This document shows, piece by piece, positions 49,922-60,067 of a stretch of 64,000 nt of DNA. Under the pieces are notes generated by a model. It saw only the letters and a list, made by a program, of their open reading frames with translations, did no database searches and was not told the origin of the DNA. The stretch's first letter is position 1; each line of letters begins with the position of its first letter. Origin of the DNA: ZC4RG29 sp035304385. Lineage in GTDB: Bacteria > Bacteroidota > Bacteroidia > Cytophagales > Cyclobacteriaceae. The translations under genes were made by a program, and so were the position numbers. The stretch is from positions 1-64,000 of the forward strand of contig DATGQD010000069.1 in NCBI GenBank assembly GCA_035304385.1. The letters are read 5' to 3'.

Positions 49922-51625
49922 ATGGGTCCGCGAATTCTCGGTATGCTCTTAATCCTGGCGCTCGCCTCATGCCAGGTGCGCCGCGAGCCGGCTCCTCTCG
50001 TTATTCGCGGGGGCGTCATTTATACGATGGACGCGAAAAATCCCGTGGTAGAAGCGATAGCCATCCGCGGCGACACCATCGTATTCGCCGGGTCAAATAA
50101 CGACCTGCGCCGCTACATCGGCAAAGACACGCGCATCATAGAACTCGAGGGCAATACCATGACGCCGGGTTTCATTGAAAGCCATGGGCATCTCATGGAG
50201 ACCGGGTACAAAGAACTCAACCTCGACCTCTCCACCGTAACGACCTACGATCAGATGGTGCGGAAAGTGGAGGAGGCGGTCGACCGGGCCGCACCCGGGC
50301 AATGGATTGTGGGAAGGGGATGGCATCAGGACAAGTGGAAGGAAGACTTCCCCCGCGTGAAAGGTCTGCCCATCCACAACGGCATCTCCAAAGTATCTCC
50401 CGACAACCCGGTGTTTCTTGAGCACGCCAGCGGCCATGCCGGCCTGGCCAACGATAAGGCCATGATCCTTTCAGGTGTCTACGCCCTGTCGCCTGCCAAC
50501 ACCGCCGACCTGATGAAAGGCAAGGGCGAAGTGGTGCGCGATGACGAAGACCACCCCACGGGTATGTTCATCGAACGCGGGATGGATCTGATCACCAAGT
50601 TCATACCCGCAGGCACGCGCGAACGTGACGCACAGGCGCTGGAACTGGCGCTCGCCGCCTGCCTGCGCAACGGCATCACCAGCTTCCACGATGCCGGTGC
50701 GAATGACCAGCACATCGAGTTGTACCAGTCCTTTCTCTCGTCCGGCAAACTGGGCGTTCGGTTATACGTGATGATTAACGGAGGCAACCGCGACATGTTC
50801 TATCGCTGGATGAATCGCGGACCGCGCATCGATCCGGAACACCGGCTGACGGTGCGCGCTGTAAAACTGACCGCCGACGGAGCGTTGGGCTCGCGCGGCG
50901 CCTGGCTGCTCGAGCCGTACACCGATCGGCCCGGTCATGTGGGCCATGAAACGCTGTCGATGGACACTGTATACAAGACCGCACGCATCGCCGCGGCACA
51001 GGGATTTCAGTTATGTACTCACGCTATCGGCGACCTCGCTAACCGCGAGGTGCTGAATCAATATGAAAAGGTGTTTCACGAAATGGATTCCTCCGGGCAT
51101 CTGCGTTTTCGTATTGAACATGCGCAACACCTGGATGCGGACGATATCCCGCGGTTTGGAAAGCTAGGTGTTATTGCGGCCATGCAGTCTATCCACATGT
51201 CGTCAGACAGACCCTGGGCGATCGATCGGCTGGGAGCGGAGCGGATTGCAGAAGGCGCCTATGTTTGGCAGAAATTGTTGCAGTCGGGCGCGCGCATAGC
51301 TAACGGCACTGACACGCCTGTAGAGCCCATCAATCCTATCGCATGCTTTTACGCGGCGGTGACGCGCAGAACGCTGGAAGGTGAACCTGCCGGAGGATAT
51401 GAACCAGATCAGAAGATGACCCGCGAACAGGCGTTGCGTTCGTACACACTCGACGCCGCCTATGCAGCTTTTGAAGAAGACGTGAAAGGTTCGATTGAGC
51501 CGGGTAAACTGGCCGACTTCACCGTATTTTCACGCGACATCATGACGGTACCGGAGGATTCAATACTCAACACGCACGTTGTGATGACGATTGTCGGAGG
51601 CAGGGTGGAGTACGAAGCGCACTAA
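49922..51625 (+). CDS. YtcJ-like amidohydrolase lipoprotein
   Basis: A 567-residue metal-dependent hydrolase of the amidohydrolase superfamily (Amidohydro_3, YtcJ type). The ATG at 49922 gives a lipoprotein signal (Cys17, LASC). Motifs: VIRGGVIYTMDAKNPVVEAIAIRGD opening, FIESHGHLMETGY in place of the metal-binding H-x-H, GWHQDKWKEDFPRV, LEHASGHAGLAN, FHDAGA, HAIGD and RIEHAQHLDADDI, with NGTDTPVEPINP near the end. Homologues hydrolyse unknown amides or imides; a lipid-anchored, extracytoplasmic location is unusual for metabolic amidohydrolases but common in this phylum's YtcJ relatives. Substrate is not predictable here. It stands alone, facing the TerB-like gene tail to tail. Confidence 0.85.
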   Translation: MGPRILGMLLILALASCQVRREPAPLVIRGGVIYTMDAKNPVVEAIAIRGDTIVFAGSNNDLRRYIGKDTRIIELEGNTMTPGFIESHGHLMETGYKELNLDLSTVTTYDQMVRKVEEAVDRAAPGQWIVGRGWHQDKWKEDFPRVKGLPIHNGISKVSPDNPVFLEHASGHAGLANDKAMILSGVYALSPANTADLMKGKGEVVRDDEDHPTGMFIERGMDLITKFIPAGTRERDAQALELALAACLRNGITSFHDAGANDQHIELYQSFLSSGKLGVRLYVMINGGNRDMFYRWMNRGPRIDPEHRLTVRAVKLTADGALGSRGAWLLEPYTDRPGHVGHETLSMDTVYKTARIAAAQGFQLCTHAIGDLANREVLNQYEKVFHEMDSSGHLRFRIEHAQHLDADDIPRFGKLGVIAAMQSIHMSSDRPWAIDRLGAERIAEGAYVWQKLLQSGARIANGTDTPVEPINPIACFYAAVTRRTLEGEPAGGYEPDQKMTREQALRSYTLDAAYAAFEEDVKGSIEPGKLADFTVFSRDIMTVPEDSILNTHVVMTIVGGRVEYEAH

Positions 51626-51681
51626 AGATTTATACCTGTATCACAGGCAATCAAAAAACCGAATTATTCGCGGTTGTTGAA

Positions 51682-52092
51682 TTACTCTTCGGAGCGCAAA
51701 TATTTTTCTGCTTTCTTCTTCAGCATGTCGCGATCGGCGGTAATAGACGGATCGCTGTAGATGTGTTGCGAGAGTTCGCCGACTACGCCTTTCTTGTATC
51801 CGAGGCGTTCCGCGATCTGCTCGCAAAAGATAATTTCACTGCGGAAAACCTGACCGTCCATCTTCATGAGTTGGATCAGGTAGTAGAGATGTTCGAACTT
51901 TTCATCAGGGGTAAGCGAATTTACGCCGGAAATAGGCGACGGCTTTTCCAGCATCGCATCGATCTCTTCTTTAGGGATCCCGTTTGCCTTCCCGATGAGG
52001 TGAATAAGCTTGGCTTCCCGTGCGGCGACATTCTTGTCGCTGGCGGCAAGGTTTATCAGTACATTCAGCTCTGCTTTCTTGTCGAAGATCAT
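51682..52092 (-). CDS. TerB-family protein
   Basis: A 136-residue acidic helical protein matching the TerB/DjlA-type fold: 'ELNVLINLAASDKNVAAREAKLIHLIG' followed by a second half with YYLIQLMKMDGQVFRSEIIFCEQIAERLG, the repeated A/M-D-G/K-x-V motif of the tellurite-resistance TerB domain. Isolated TerB genes are widespread and are not evidence of tellurite resistance; the domain is thought to sense metal ions or stress at membranes. No ter operon partners (TerC, TerD, TerY) are present in the window. The gene is tail to tail with the amidohydrolase and starts 157 bases from the GIN-domain gene. Confidence 0.75.
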   Translation of the reverse strand: MIFDKKAELNVLINLAASDKNVAAREAKLIHLIGKANGIPKEEIDAMLEKPSPISGVNSLTPDEKFEHLYYLIQLMKMDGQVFRSEIIFCEQIAERLGYKKGVVGELSQHIYSDPSITADRDMLKKKAEKYLRSEE

Positions 52093-52249
52093 ACAATAGC
52101 GGTTTATTAGGGTCTAAATTTGGGAAAAATAAGCCTTCAAATTATTGAAAAATGCACCTATTTGGTACATCGTCAGAATTCCAGGCGATGTATCCATCGA
52201 AATGCAACCCTTACCTTTAGCGCGCGTCTATAGCACAAAGTTCAGAGCC

Positions 52250-52936
52250 ATGAATCGAGTTCTCGTTACCCTTGTTTTTTTCATGCTGGTGTTTGCTGCG
52301 TACGGTCAGCAAAGTGAAGTTCGTGAGGTGGGATCGTTTAGGGGAATTCGGGCGGCCGAGGGCGTAGACGTGTATTTGAAAAAGGGCGACCGGGAGGCGG
52401 TGCGGGTGGAAGTAGGGGGCAACACCGAATTGTCGCACATCGTCACCGAAGTCTCCGGCGACTACCTGAGGATACACGTACGCGAAGGCCGGTTTCGCCG
52501 GAATGTCAACGCGCGCGTGTTTGTAACCTACCGCGACATCGATCGGATTTCTACCAGCTCCGCAGCGAACGTGTATAGCGATGGCGTACTGCGAGCACGG
52601 AATCTCGAGATTGAATGCGCCAGCGCGGCATCGGTTGAAATCGACATCGAGGTTAACGACCTGCAGGTCCGCGTCTCGAGTGCGGGGGATGTCGAGCTGG
52701 AAGGCAAGGCCGGAAAGGCTGATTTTTCAGTCAGCAGCGCAGGCGAAATCGACGCTTACGATCTCCAGGTGGACGTTCTTTCGGTGGAGGCCAGCACCGC
52801 GGGCTCGGCCAAAGTGCATGTCGTCAAAGAACTCAACGCCCGGGCAAGCACCGCCGCCAACATCCGATACCGGGGCAACCCCACCAAGAGCCGCACCGAT
52901 TCCAGTACCGGTGGCTCCGTCAAGAAATCCTACTGA
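52250..52936 (+). CDS. GIN-domain secreted protein (DUF2807)
   Basis: A 228-residue exported protein. The frame is open from 52145, but the ATG at 52250 begins a clean signal peptide (cleavage near AYGQ). The mature part is a GIN or putative auto-transporter adhesin, head domain: FRGIRAAEGVDVYLKKGDREAVRVE, then 'VYSDGVLRARNLEIECASAASVEIDI', a right-handed beta-helix-like run of short S/A-x-V/I strands (VSSAGDVELEGKAGKADFSVSSAGEID) and 'ASTAANIRYRGNP' near the end. Such proteins are periplasmic or surface proteins of Bacteroidota with no defined activity, and often sit near PspC or regulatory genes, which are not seen here. Confidence 0.85.
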   Translation: MNRVLVTLVFFMLVFAAYGQQSEVREVGSFRGIRAAEGVDVYLKKGDREAVRVEVGGNTELSHIVTEVSGDYLRIHVREGRFRRNVNARVFVTYRDIDRISTSSAANVYSDGVLRARNLEIECASAASVEIDIEVNDLQVRVSSAGDVELEGKAGKADFSVSSAGEIDAYDLQVDVLSVEASTAGSAKVHVVKELNARASTAANIRYRGNPTKSRTDSSTGGSVKKSY

Positions 52937-53037
52937 TGCGCCCGGCCCGTTTTGGTTCCCTCTGAGCCGTTCTCGAGCCAGGTCCATTTCCTAATTTCAC
53001 TCCGCGCGGTTACTTTTAGGGGCCCAAATGTTAACCT

Positions 53038-55200
53038 ATGGCGTACCTGAGATTTAAGGCGCTGGAGATCCTGAATTCGCGCGAGCCGATTCCTGCACAG
53101 CTGCCGTCCAATAGCGTTTCCGATTTTTTCAGCGAGAATGTCTTCGACATCAAGCAGATGCGGGCCACACTTTCGCCCGCCGTGTTCGGCAAGGTAAGCC
53201 ATGCCATCATGAAAGGCGAGAAAATCGACGAAACCACTGCCGATGCCGTGGCCATTGCGGTGAAATCGTGGGCCATTAGCAAAGGCGCCACCCATTTCAC
53301 GCATTGGTTCCAACCGCTGACCGGCGGAACGGCCGAAAAGCACGACAGCTTTTTCGACGGTACTGCCGGAATAGAAAAGTTTAAAGGTAGCGAGCTGGTA
53401 CAGCAGGAACCCGATGCCTCCTCGTTTCCCAGCGGCGGTATCAGAAGTACCTTCGAAGCGCGCGGCTATACAGCCTGGGATCCGTCATCACCCATGTTCC
53501 TCTACCGCAAGACGCTGTGCATCCCCACTATATTCGTTTCCTACACCGGCGAACCACTGGATACGAAAGGACCGCTCTTCAAAGCCCTGAAGGCTATCGA
53601 CGTGGCGGCCACCAAAGTGTGCAATTTGTTCGACCGCGATATTCAGCACGTCAGCGCTTCGCTGGGATGTGAACAGGAATTTTTTGTCGTTGACCAGGCG
53701 CTGTTCATGGCCCGGCCCGACCTGGTTATGGCCGGCCGTACGGTCTTCGGCCATTCGCCGGCAAGAGGCCAGCAGTTAGAGGATCACTACTTCGGTTCCA
53801 TACCACAACGTATATACGAGTTTCTCCGCGACTTCGAAATCGAAGCCTGGAGACTTGGTATACCGGTTCGCACCCGACACAATGAAGTGGCGCCATCACA
53901 ATTTGAGGTGGCCCCCGTCTTTGAAAGTTGCAACGTCGCCAACGACCACAACCAACTCATGATGGATCTCATGCAGCGGGTGGCCGAGCGTCATGCCCTT
54001 CGCGTGCTGTTCCACGAAAAGCCATTTGAAGGCGTAAACGGAAGCGGCAAGCATAACAACTGGTCGCTCATCACCGATACGGGCGTGAACCTGTTTGCGC
54101 CCACCAGCAGCGCACGCGACAACCTCATGTTCCTCACCTTTTTCGTGACCACCATCAAAGCCGTGCACGAACACGCCGACTTCCTCAGGGCAAGCATCGC
54201 CACGCCGGGCAACGATCATCGCCTGGGTGGGGCAGAAGCGCCGCCGGCGATCATGTCGGTCTTTATCGGGTCGCAGATGACGAATATCCTTAACGAGCTC
54301 GAAAGCAAGGGCAATGTCCGCATTCAGAAAGGAGACAACATGTACATGAAGTTGGGCATAGATCACATCCCGGAGATCATCCTCGACAACACCGACAGAA
54401 ACCGTACGTCTCCATTTGCCTTTACAGGAAATAAGTTCGAGTTCCGTGCCGTGGGGTCGAGCGACAACTGCGCTACGCCCATGACGGCACTGAACCTGAT
54501 CGTCGCCGACCAACTGGAGGCGCTGCATGCAGAGGTCACCGCCAGCATTGAAAAGGGAACCGAAAAGCGGCTGGCCATCGTCAACGTGCTTCGGCGTTAT
54601 ATTAAGGAATCGCGCGACATCCGTTTCGAAGGGGACGGCTATTCGGCGACCTGGGTAAAGGAAGCGGCAGAGCGGGGGTTGTCAAACATCGCAACCATGC
54701 CGCTTGCCATTCAAAGCTACACTTCGGAAAAGTCGCTGGCGCTGTTTGAAAGGCACGGCATCTACACCAAGAAAGAAGTGCTCGCCCGCCTGGAGATCAA
54801 GTATGAAAGCTACATCAAACGCGTTCAGATTGAGGCGCGTGTCATCGGCGACCTCGCGATAAACCACATTATCCCCACAGCCATCGCCTATCAGAGCAAA
54901 CTCATCGAGAACGCCAATGGGTTGAAGGGGTTGGGTATCGACAACAGCGCGGCCGTCACCACCATAGAAGAAATTTCGAAACACATCGCGATCATCAAAA
55001 AGAATGTCACCGCGATGATCAATGAACGCAAGCGCGTCAACAAGATCACCGACACAAAACAACGTGCGATCGAATACAGCGAATGTATTAAAGAACGCTA
55101 CTTTGATGTCATTCGCGATTCTGTAGACAAGCTGGAATTGCTGGTCGATAACGAAGACTGGCCGCTCGTGAAGTACAGAGAATTGTTGTTCCTCAGATAG
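53038..55200 (+). CDS. glnN: Glutamine synthetase type III
   Basis: A 720-residue ATP-dependent glutamine synthetase, about 250 residues longer than GlnA type I, and oligomeric with an opposed double ring in known GSIII enzymes. The N-terminal GSIII-specific region 'FFSENVFDIKQMRATLSP' and the catalytic block 'HFTHWFQPLTGGTAEKHDSFF', 'SCLGCEQEFFVVD'-like SASLGCEQEFFVVDQALF, HNEVAPSQFEVAPVFESCN, NGSGKHNNWSL and FEFRAVGSSDNCATP are all visible. It assimilates ammonium into glutamine in the cytoplasm. A -7-like TACTTTTA at 53011-53018, 19 bases before the ATG, may be part of its promoter. No nitrogen regulator gene is adjacent. Confidence 0.95.
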   Translation: MAYLRFKALEILNSREPIPAQLPSNSVSDFFSENVFDIKQMRATLSPAVFGKVSHAIMKGEKIDETTADAVAIAVKSWAISKGATHFTHWFQPLTGGTAEKHDSFFDGTAGIEKFKGSELVQQEPDASSFPSGGIRSTFEARGYTAWDPSSPMFLYRKTLCIPTIFVSYTGEPLDTKGPLFKALKAIDVAATKVCNLFDRDIQHVSASLGCEQEFFVVDQALFMARPDLVMAGRTVFGHSPARGQQLEDHYFGSIPQRIYEFLRDFEIEAWRLGIPVRTRHNEVAPSQFEVAPVFESCNVANDHNQLMMDLMQRVAERHALRVLFHEKPFEGVNGSGKHNNWSLITDTGVNLFAPTSSARDNLMFLTFFVTTIKAVHEHADFLRASIATPGNDHRLGGAEAPPAIMSVFIGSQMTNILNELESKGNVRIQKGDNMYMKLGIDHIPEIILDNTDRNRTSPFAFTGNKFEFRAVGSSDNCATPMTALNLIVADQLEALHAEVTASIEKGTEKRLAIVNVLRRYIKESRDIRFEGDGYSATWVKEAAERGLSNIATMPLAIQSYTSEKSLALFERHGIYTKKEVLARLEIKYESYIKRVQIEARVIGDLAINHIIPTAIAYQSKLIENANGLKGLGIDNSAAVTTIEEISKHIAIIKKNVTAMINERKRVNKITDTKQRAIEYSECIKERYFDVIRDSVDKLELLVDNEDWPLVKYRELLFLR

Positions 55201-55245
55201 CACTCCGAGGCCACCGGGGTCTTTAGGTCAGGTGCGACCTGCTGC

Positions 55246-56895
55246 CTACTGGCTGACATTGAGGATCTTGTTGTACAGCTGCGTGTTGTGGAGTATTTCG
55301 ATGGCCTTGGTGATACCTTGGTCGTACTTGATGCCGGCCTCGACCCTGCCGCGTTCCAGGAAATAACGTGCGGCGATCTCCTGCTCCAGCAACATCTTGA
55401 TCTGGTCCTTGTAGCGGATCAGCTCATTGTCGCGGTTCTTTTGAATGGCGTTGTGAATTTGCGCGAGTTGGGTCTTCACCTCGTCATAATAGCGTTCCCT
55501 GGTGAGGTCTTTTTCCAGCTTGCGCAGTTCGGTCTCCATCATCGAAACATAGGAGTACGAGCGGGTCTTCATCCAGTTTACAAAGTGCTGGTACTCCGAA
55601 TCGCTTAGCGTAAACGTTGAAGGATCCGGCAGGTTGGGATGGTGATAGGCATATTCATTCGCGTAATCGAAAATATGCCCTTGCTCAGAGAGCGCTTCAG
55701 CAAGCGGCAAAAGTTCTATATTACTGGTAGCGATGTCCGGATCTATCCCCCCGCCGTCGTACACGGTTCGTCCGTTCGTTGTCTTGAACTCGACTTTCAG
55801 CGAGTCGGGGATCGCACCCACGCTACCATCTTCACGGCGATGGGTGTAATCGAGAACTTGTATACACCGGCCCGTAGGTGTATAGTATTTTGCGGTGGTT
55901 ACCTTCAGCTGTGAATTGTATGAGAGTTGACGGCTTACTTGCACCAGGCCTTTGCCGAACGACTTTTCACCGAGAATTATCCCGCGGTCATAATCCTGAA
56001 TAGTGCCTGCTACAATCTCTGATGCGGACGCGCTCCCACGGTTTATGAGGATGGCCAGGGGGAGTTGAGCGTCAACGGCCGGATTCAGCGTTTCATAGCT
56101 CAGGTTGTTCTCCGGGATCTTTCCTTTTGTGCTGACGACTTTTTGTCCCTTCGGAATGAAGATGTTGGTAACGTTCACGGCTTCCATCAGCAATCCGCCC
56201 GGGTTGCCCCGAAGGTCGAGGATGACCGACTTAGCGCCCTTTTCTTTTAGTTCGATCAGCGCTGCTTTGACTTCCTTGCTGGCGTCCGGCGTGAAGTCCG
56301 AGAGCTGAATATAGCCGACGTCCGCTGCCACCATATCGTAGTGCGGAACATTGCTCACCTTGACCTTCTCTCTTTGAAAGCTAAGGTCTATGAGGTCCTT
56401 TTCACCAAATCGCTTTACACTAAGGTTCAACGGCGTGCCCACCTGGCCTTTCATCAGTTGGGAGGCTTCTTCGCGGGTCAGCTGACTTAGCGGGATGTCG
56501 TCGATCTTTACAATCTCGTCGCCGATTTTCAAACCCCCTTGCTGGGCCGCGAACCCTTCCATAATCATCGAGACTACGGTTCGGTTGCCGATGTCGCGGG
56601 TGACAGCGCCGATGCCACCGTACTGTCCGGTGTTCATCGTACGGAAATCTTCTACCTCGTCTTCAGGGATATAGTTGGTGTAAGGATCCAGCGATTCCAG
56701 CATTGCATCGATGCCGCTCCGGATCAGCGTATTCGGATTAACGTCGTCAACATAGAGGGCATTCACCTCACGGAAGAGTGTAGCGAAAATGTCGAGGTTA
56801 CGGGCGATCTGGAAATACCGGTCGGAAGGATCCGAGAAGGCGAGCACTACCAGGAGACCCGCTACGATGCACAATGCTGTAATCCGCTTTTTCAT
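55246..56895 (-). CDS. S41-family C-terminal processing peptidase
   Basis: A 549-residue exported serine protease with a PDZ domain. The ATG at 56895 begins a signal or anchor helix (ALCIVAGLLVVLAF); a GTG 9 codons upstream is possible. A PDZ domain at about 85-160 (YGGIGAVTRDIG, IMEGFAAQQGGLKIGDEI) precedes the S41 domain, with the catalytic Ser in RGSASASEIVAG and the Lys in EKSFGKGLVQV. A long C-terminal coiled region (about 440-540: RSYSYVSMMETELRKLEKDL...) is typical of the CtpA proteins of this phylum. Such proteases cut the C-termini of periplasmic proteins and process or remodel peptidoglycan hydrolases. It is divergent from the M16 peptidase. Confidence 0.88.
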   Translation of the reverse strand: MKKRITALCIVAGLLVVLAFSDPSDRYFQIARNLDIFATLFREVNALYVDDVNPNTLIRSGIDAMLESLDPYTNYIPEDEVEDFRTMNTGQYGGIGAVTRDIGNRTVVSMIMEGFAAQQGGLKIGDEIVKIDDIPLSQLTREEASQLMKGQVGTPLNLSVKRFGEKDLIDLSFQREKVKVSNVPHYDMVAADVGYIQLSDFTPDASKEVKAALIELKEKGAKSVILDLRGNPGGLLMEAVNVTNIFIPKGQKVVSTKGKIPENNLSYETLNPAVDAQLPLAILINRGSASASEIVAGTIQDYDRGIILGEKSFGKGLVQVSRQLSYNSQLKVTTAKYYTPTGRCIQVLDYTHRREDGSVGAIPDSLKVEFKTTNGRTVYDGGGIDPDIATSNIELLPLAEALSEQGHIFDYANEYAYHHPNLPDPSTFTLSDSEYQHFVNWMKTRSYSYVSMMETELRKLEKDLTRERYYDEVKTQLAQIHNAIQKNRDNELIRYKDQIKMLLEQEIAARYFLERGRVEAGIKYDQGITKAIEILHNTQLYNKILNVSQ

Positions 56896-57060
56896 ATCAT
56901 TCCCGATCCCGCTGTTCTGCACGGATTTCGGTAAATCTCCACAAGATACCCGATTTTTGCCAGCATTCCGTTACGAAATCCGGCTGTGCGGTAGCCGGAA
57001 TATACAGTGTGCAATATTTTGGCGATTTTTGGCGTAATTAGGTGATAAACACTTCCTTCT

Positions 57061-60039
57061 ATGCATCATAAAACCCTTTTTGCCGCTTTCTTTTTGCTCC
57101 TGCTGGTCGGATGCGGGAAGCCTGAATCTTCCTACGAAACCAGAACTGCAGAGAGCAACGGCTACTCGTATGAGTATGTCACCAATGACCCGTTGGGTGT
57201 TCGCGTGTACACCCTGAAGAACGGCCTGAAGGTCTACCTGAGCGACTACAAGATTGCACCCCGCATACAAACCTCCATCGCAGTGCGCGCCGGTGGCAAG
57301 AACGACCCCGCCGATAACACAGGGCTTGCTCACTATCTCGAGCACATGATGTTCAAGGGGACGTCGGAATTCGGAACACTCGACTGGGAAAAGGAACGGG
57401 TACTGCTCGATAGCATCGAATCCATGTTCCAGCATTATCGAACGCTCACCGACCCCGGCGAACGAAAGGCGTACTATCGCCTTATCGACCAGGTTTCCAA
57501 TGAGGCGTCACGCTTTGCAATCCCCAACGAATACGATCGAATGGTGAGCGCACTCGGCGCGCGGGGAACGAACGCATACACCACAGAAGACCGGACCGTA
57601 TACATTAACGACATTCCTGCCAACCAGGTTGAGAACTGGCTGCGCATCGAATCCAACCGATTCCGCATGATCGTCAACCGCCTGTTTCATACAGAACTCG
57701 AAGCCGTCTATGAAGAAAAGAACCGGACGCTCGACAACGACTACTGGAAATCATACGAGACGCTCTATTCCAGCATGTTCAGCGGACACCCCTATGGCAC
57801 CCAAACGGTGATCGGAACGATAGACCATCTCAAGAATCCTTCGATCACAGCAATACGCGAGTATTTCAGGAAATACTATGTACCCAATAACATCGCGCTG
57901 TGTCTTAGCGGTGATCTCGACTATGACCAAACGATCGCGTTAATCGACAAGTATTTTGGCGACTGGGAGCCTAACCCGGACCTGTCGCGTCCCCATTGGC
58001 CGGAAGAGGCGCCTTTAGAACAGCCGGTAGCAAAAGAAGTGGTCGGCCCCTTCGAGGAATGGATCTATATGGGGTTCCGCTTTGACGGCTTCATGAGCGA
58101 AGACCATCGCAAGCTAAAACTCATTGACATGTTGCTTTCCAACAGCGAGGCCGGATTGATCGACATTAATCTCAAACAAAAGCAGCGTGTACTTGATGCG
58201 TCCAGCTTCGTGGATGCCATGGAAGACTATAGCGTCCACATATTCCAGGGAACGCCACGTGAAGGGCAGAGCCTCGAGGAAGTTCGCGACCTCATCCTCG
58301 AGCAAATCGACTTTATAAAGAAAGGTGAGTTTGACGATTGGCTGCTGGAGGCCGTCATCAACGATTTCAGGAAGAATGCCATCCAGCAACAACAAAGCAA
58401 CTCCGCACGTGCGAACCAGATGGTCATGGCGTTTGCCAACGATGTGCCGTGGGTCAACATGGTCAGGGAAGTTGACGACATGCGAAAGATAACGCGCGAA
58501 GAGCTCGTGCGTTTTGCCAACGAATATTACGGTGAGAATTATGTAGTCGTGTTCAAGCGGACGGGCAAGGACCCCAATGCCCAGCAGGTCGACAAACCTG
58601 AGATTACAAAAGTAACCCTGAACCGCGAGGATCGGTCCCCGTTCCATGAACAACTTCTCGCTAACGAACCTGAGCCCATCAAGCCCGTCTTTCTCGACTA
58701 CGAAAAAGACCTAAGCAAACTACAGATGGATAAGGGCATTGAAGTACTCTACAAGAAGAACGAAGAGAACGAATTGTTTAATCTGTACTATCTCACGGAA
58801 AGCGGCACCAATAACGACCCGCGCCGGGAGGTGGCTGTGCAGTATCTCGAATACCTCGGTACGGACAGCCTTTCAGCGGAAGAGTTTCGCAAGGAACTGT
58901 ACAGGCTGGGTTGCACCTTTAACGTCTTCGTTTCACCTGAGCAGACGTACGTGATGCTCAGCGGCCTGGCCGAAAACATGACGCCCGCCATGACGCTGTT
59001 CGAACAGTTGCTCAACAATCCCCGTGGGGATGAGGAAGCGCTGGCCAACATGATCGATGGCTTGCTGAAGAGCCGGGAAGATAACAAGAAGAATAAGTAT
59101 ACCATCCTGTATTCGGCGCTGCTGAACTATGGCATGTACGGACCCAAATCACCGTTCACGAATGTCCTGAGCAATAGTGAGCTGCGTGCCCTCAAGCCGG
59201 ACGACCTGTTGCCGATCATCAGAAGCATTACCGCCACCGAACACAAGGTGTTGTACTACGGACCGGAAAGTGAAAGCGAACTGCTCGCGCATCTTAACGA
59301 GCGTCATGTGCTTCCCGAGCGGCTCCTGCCTGCGCCGGAGCCTGTAGAGTTTCCGATGCAGGATATTACAAAGCCGGCAGTGTTCTGGACCGACTATGAC
59401 ATGGTGCAGGCAGAGATCATAATGCACGCAAAGGGGCCGGTATTCGACCCGTCGCTTGCGCCTACCTCGTCGTTATATAATGAATACTTCGGAGGAAACA
59501 TGTCGTCGATCGTCTTCCAGGAGATCCGTGAAGCCCAGGGCCTCGCTTATGCGGTGTCCGCAAACTACATACAACCCTGGAAAGCGGGAGATCACGACCG
59601 GATATTGGCTTATGTAGGAACGCAGGCCGACAAGCAGGCGGAGTCCATGGCAGCGCTGCTTAAGATTATCAACGACATGCCCCAGTCGGAGAGTACGCTG
59701 GAAGCGGCCCGCAAGTCGGTCCTGAGCCAGATCGAAAGCGAGCGCGTGGTTCGGACATCTGTCCTCTTCAGCTATCTGAATGCGAAGAAGCGTGGCCTGG
59801 ACTACGACCTTCGGCAAGATGTCTACAAGAACGTGCCCACGCTGGGACTGGAAGAGGTGAGGCAATTCCAGGAGAAGTACGTGAAGGGCAAGGATTATAA
59901 TATCATGGTGCTTGGCAACCGCGACAGGCTCAACTTCAACGACCTGAGAAAATACGGCGAAGTGAAGGAAGTGAGCCTCGACGAACTTTTCGGCTATGAA
60001 AAGGTGGAGCGCATTGTGTTGGAAGGCGCAGGGCGATAA
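57061..60039 (+). CDS. M16-family zinc peptidase (pitrilysin/insulinase type), lipoprotein
   Basis: A 992-residue lipid-anchored (Cys18, LLVGC) peptidase with two inverzincin halves. The active half has the inverted zinc motif H91-Y-L-E94-H95 (HYLEHMMFKGT) and a downstream Glu about 76 residues on (the E in ELEAVYEEKNRTLDND). The second half (about 530-990) is the inactive M16 domain with the R-x-x-x-Y signature region near 'VFQEIREAQGLAYAVSANYI'. Such enzymes degrade short peptides in the periplasm or at the cell surface. It is divergent from the S41 protease with about 165 bases between, and convergent with the gluconate permease. Confidence 0.92.
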   Translation: MHHKTLFAAFFLLLLVGCGKPESSYETRTAESNGYSYEYVTNDPLGVRVYTLKNGLKVYLSDYKIAPRIQTSIAVRAGGKNDPADNTGLAHYLEHMMFKGTSEFGTLDWEKERVLLDSIESMFQHYRTLTDPGERKAYYRLIDQVSNEASRFAIPNEYDRMVSALGARGTNAYTTEDRTVYINDIPANQVENWLRIESNRFRMIVNRLFHTELEAVYEEKNRTLDNDYWKSYETLYSSMFSGHPYGTQTVIGTIDHLKNPSITAIREYFRKYYVPNNIALCLSGDLDYDQTIALIDKYFGDWEPNPDLSRPHWPEEAPLEQPVAKEVVGPFEEWIYMGFRFDGFMSEDHRKLKLIDMLLSNSEAGLIDINLKQKQRVLDASSFVDAMEDYSVHIFQGTPREGQSLEEVRDLILEQIDFIKKGEFDDWLLEAVINDFRKNAIQQQQSNSARANQMVMAFANDVPWVNMVREVDDMRKITREELVRFANEYYGENYVVVFKRTGKDPNAQQVDKPEITKVTLNREDRSPFHEQLLANEPEPIKPVFLDYEKDLSKLQMDKGIEVLYKKNEENELFNLYYLTESGTNNDPRREVAVQYLEYLGTDSLSAEEFRKELYRLGCTFNVFVSPEQTYVMLSGLAENMTPAMTLFEQLLNNPRGDEEALANMIDGLLKSREDNKKNKYTILYSALLNYGMYGPKSPFTNVLSNSELRALKPDDLLPIIRSITATEHKVLYYGPESESELLAHLNERHVLPERLLPAPEPVEFPMQDITKPAVFWTDYDMVQAEIIMHAKGPVFDPSLAPTSSLYNEYFGGNMSSIVFQEIREAQGLAYAVSANYIQPWKAGDHDRILAYVGTQADKQAESMAALLKIINDMPQSESTLEAARKSVLSQIESERVVRTSVLFSYLNAKKRGLDYDLRQDVYKNVPTLGLEEVRQFQEKYVKGKDYNIMVLGNRDRLNFNDLRKYGEVKEVSLDELFGYEKVERIVLEGAGR

Positions 60040-60067
60040 CGCCTCAGCCCTGTCGGCTCGTAGATCG

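Noticed and set aside
51682..52092. Tellurite resistance system
   Set aside because: Only a TerB-like domain is present; TerC, TerD/E, TerA and TerY are absent, so no resistance operon is claimed.
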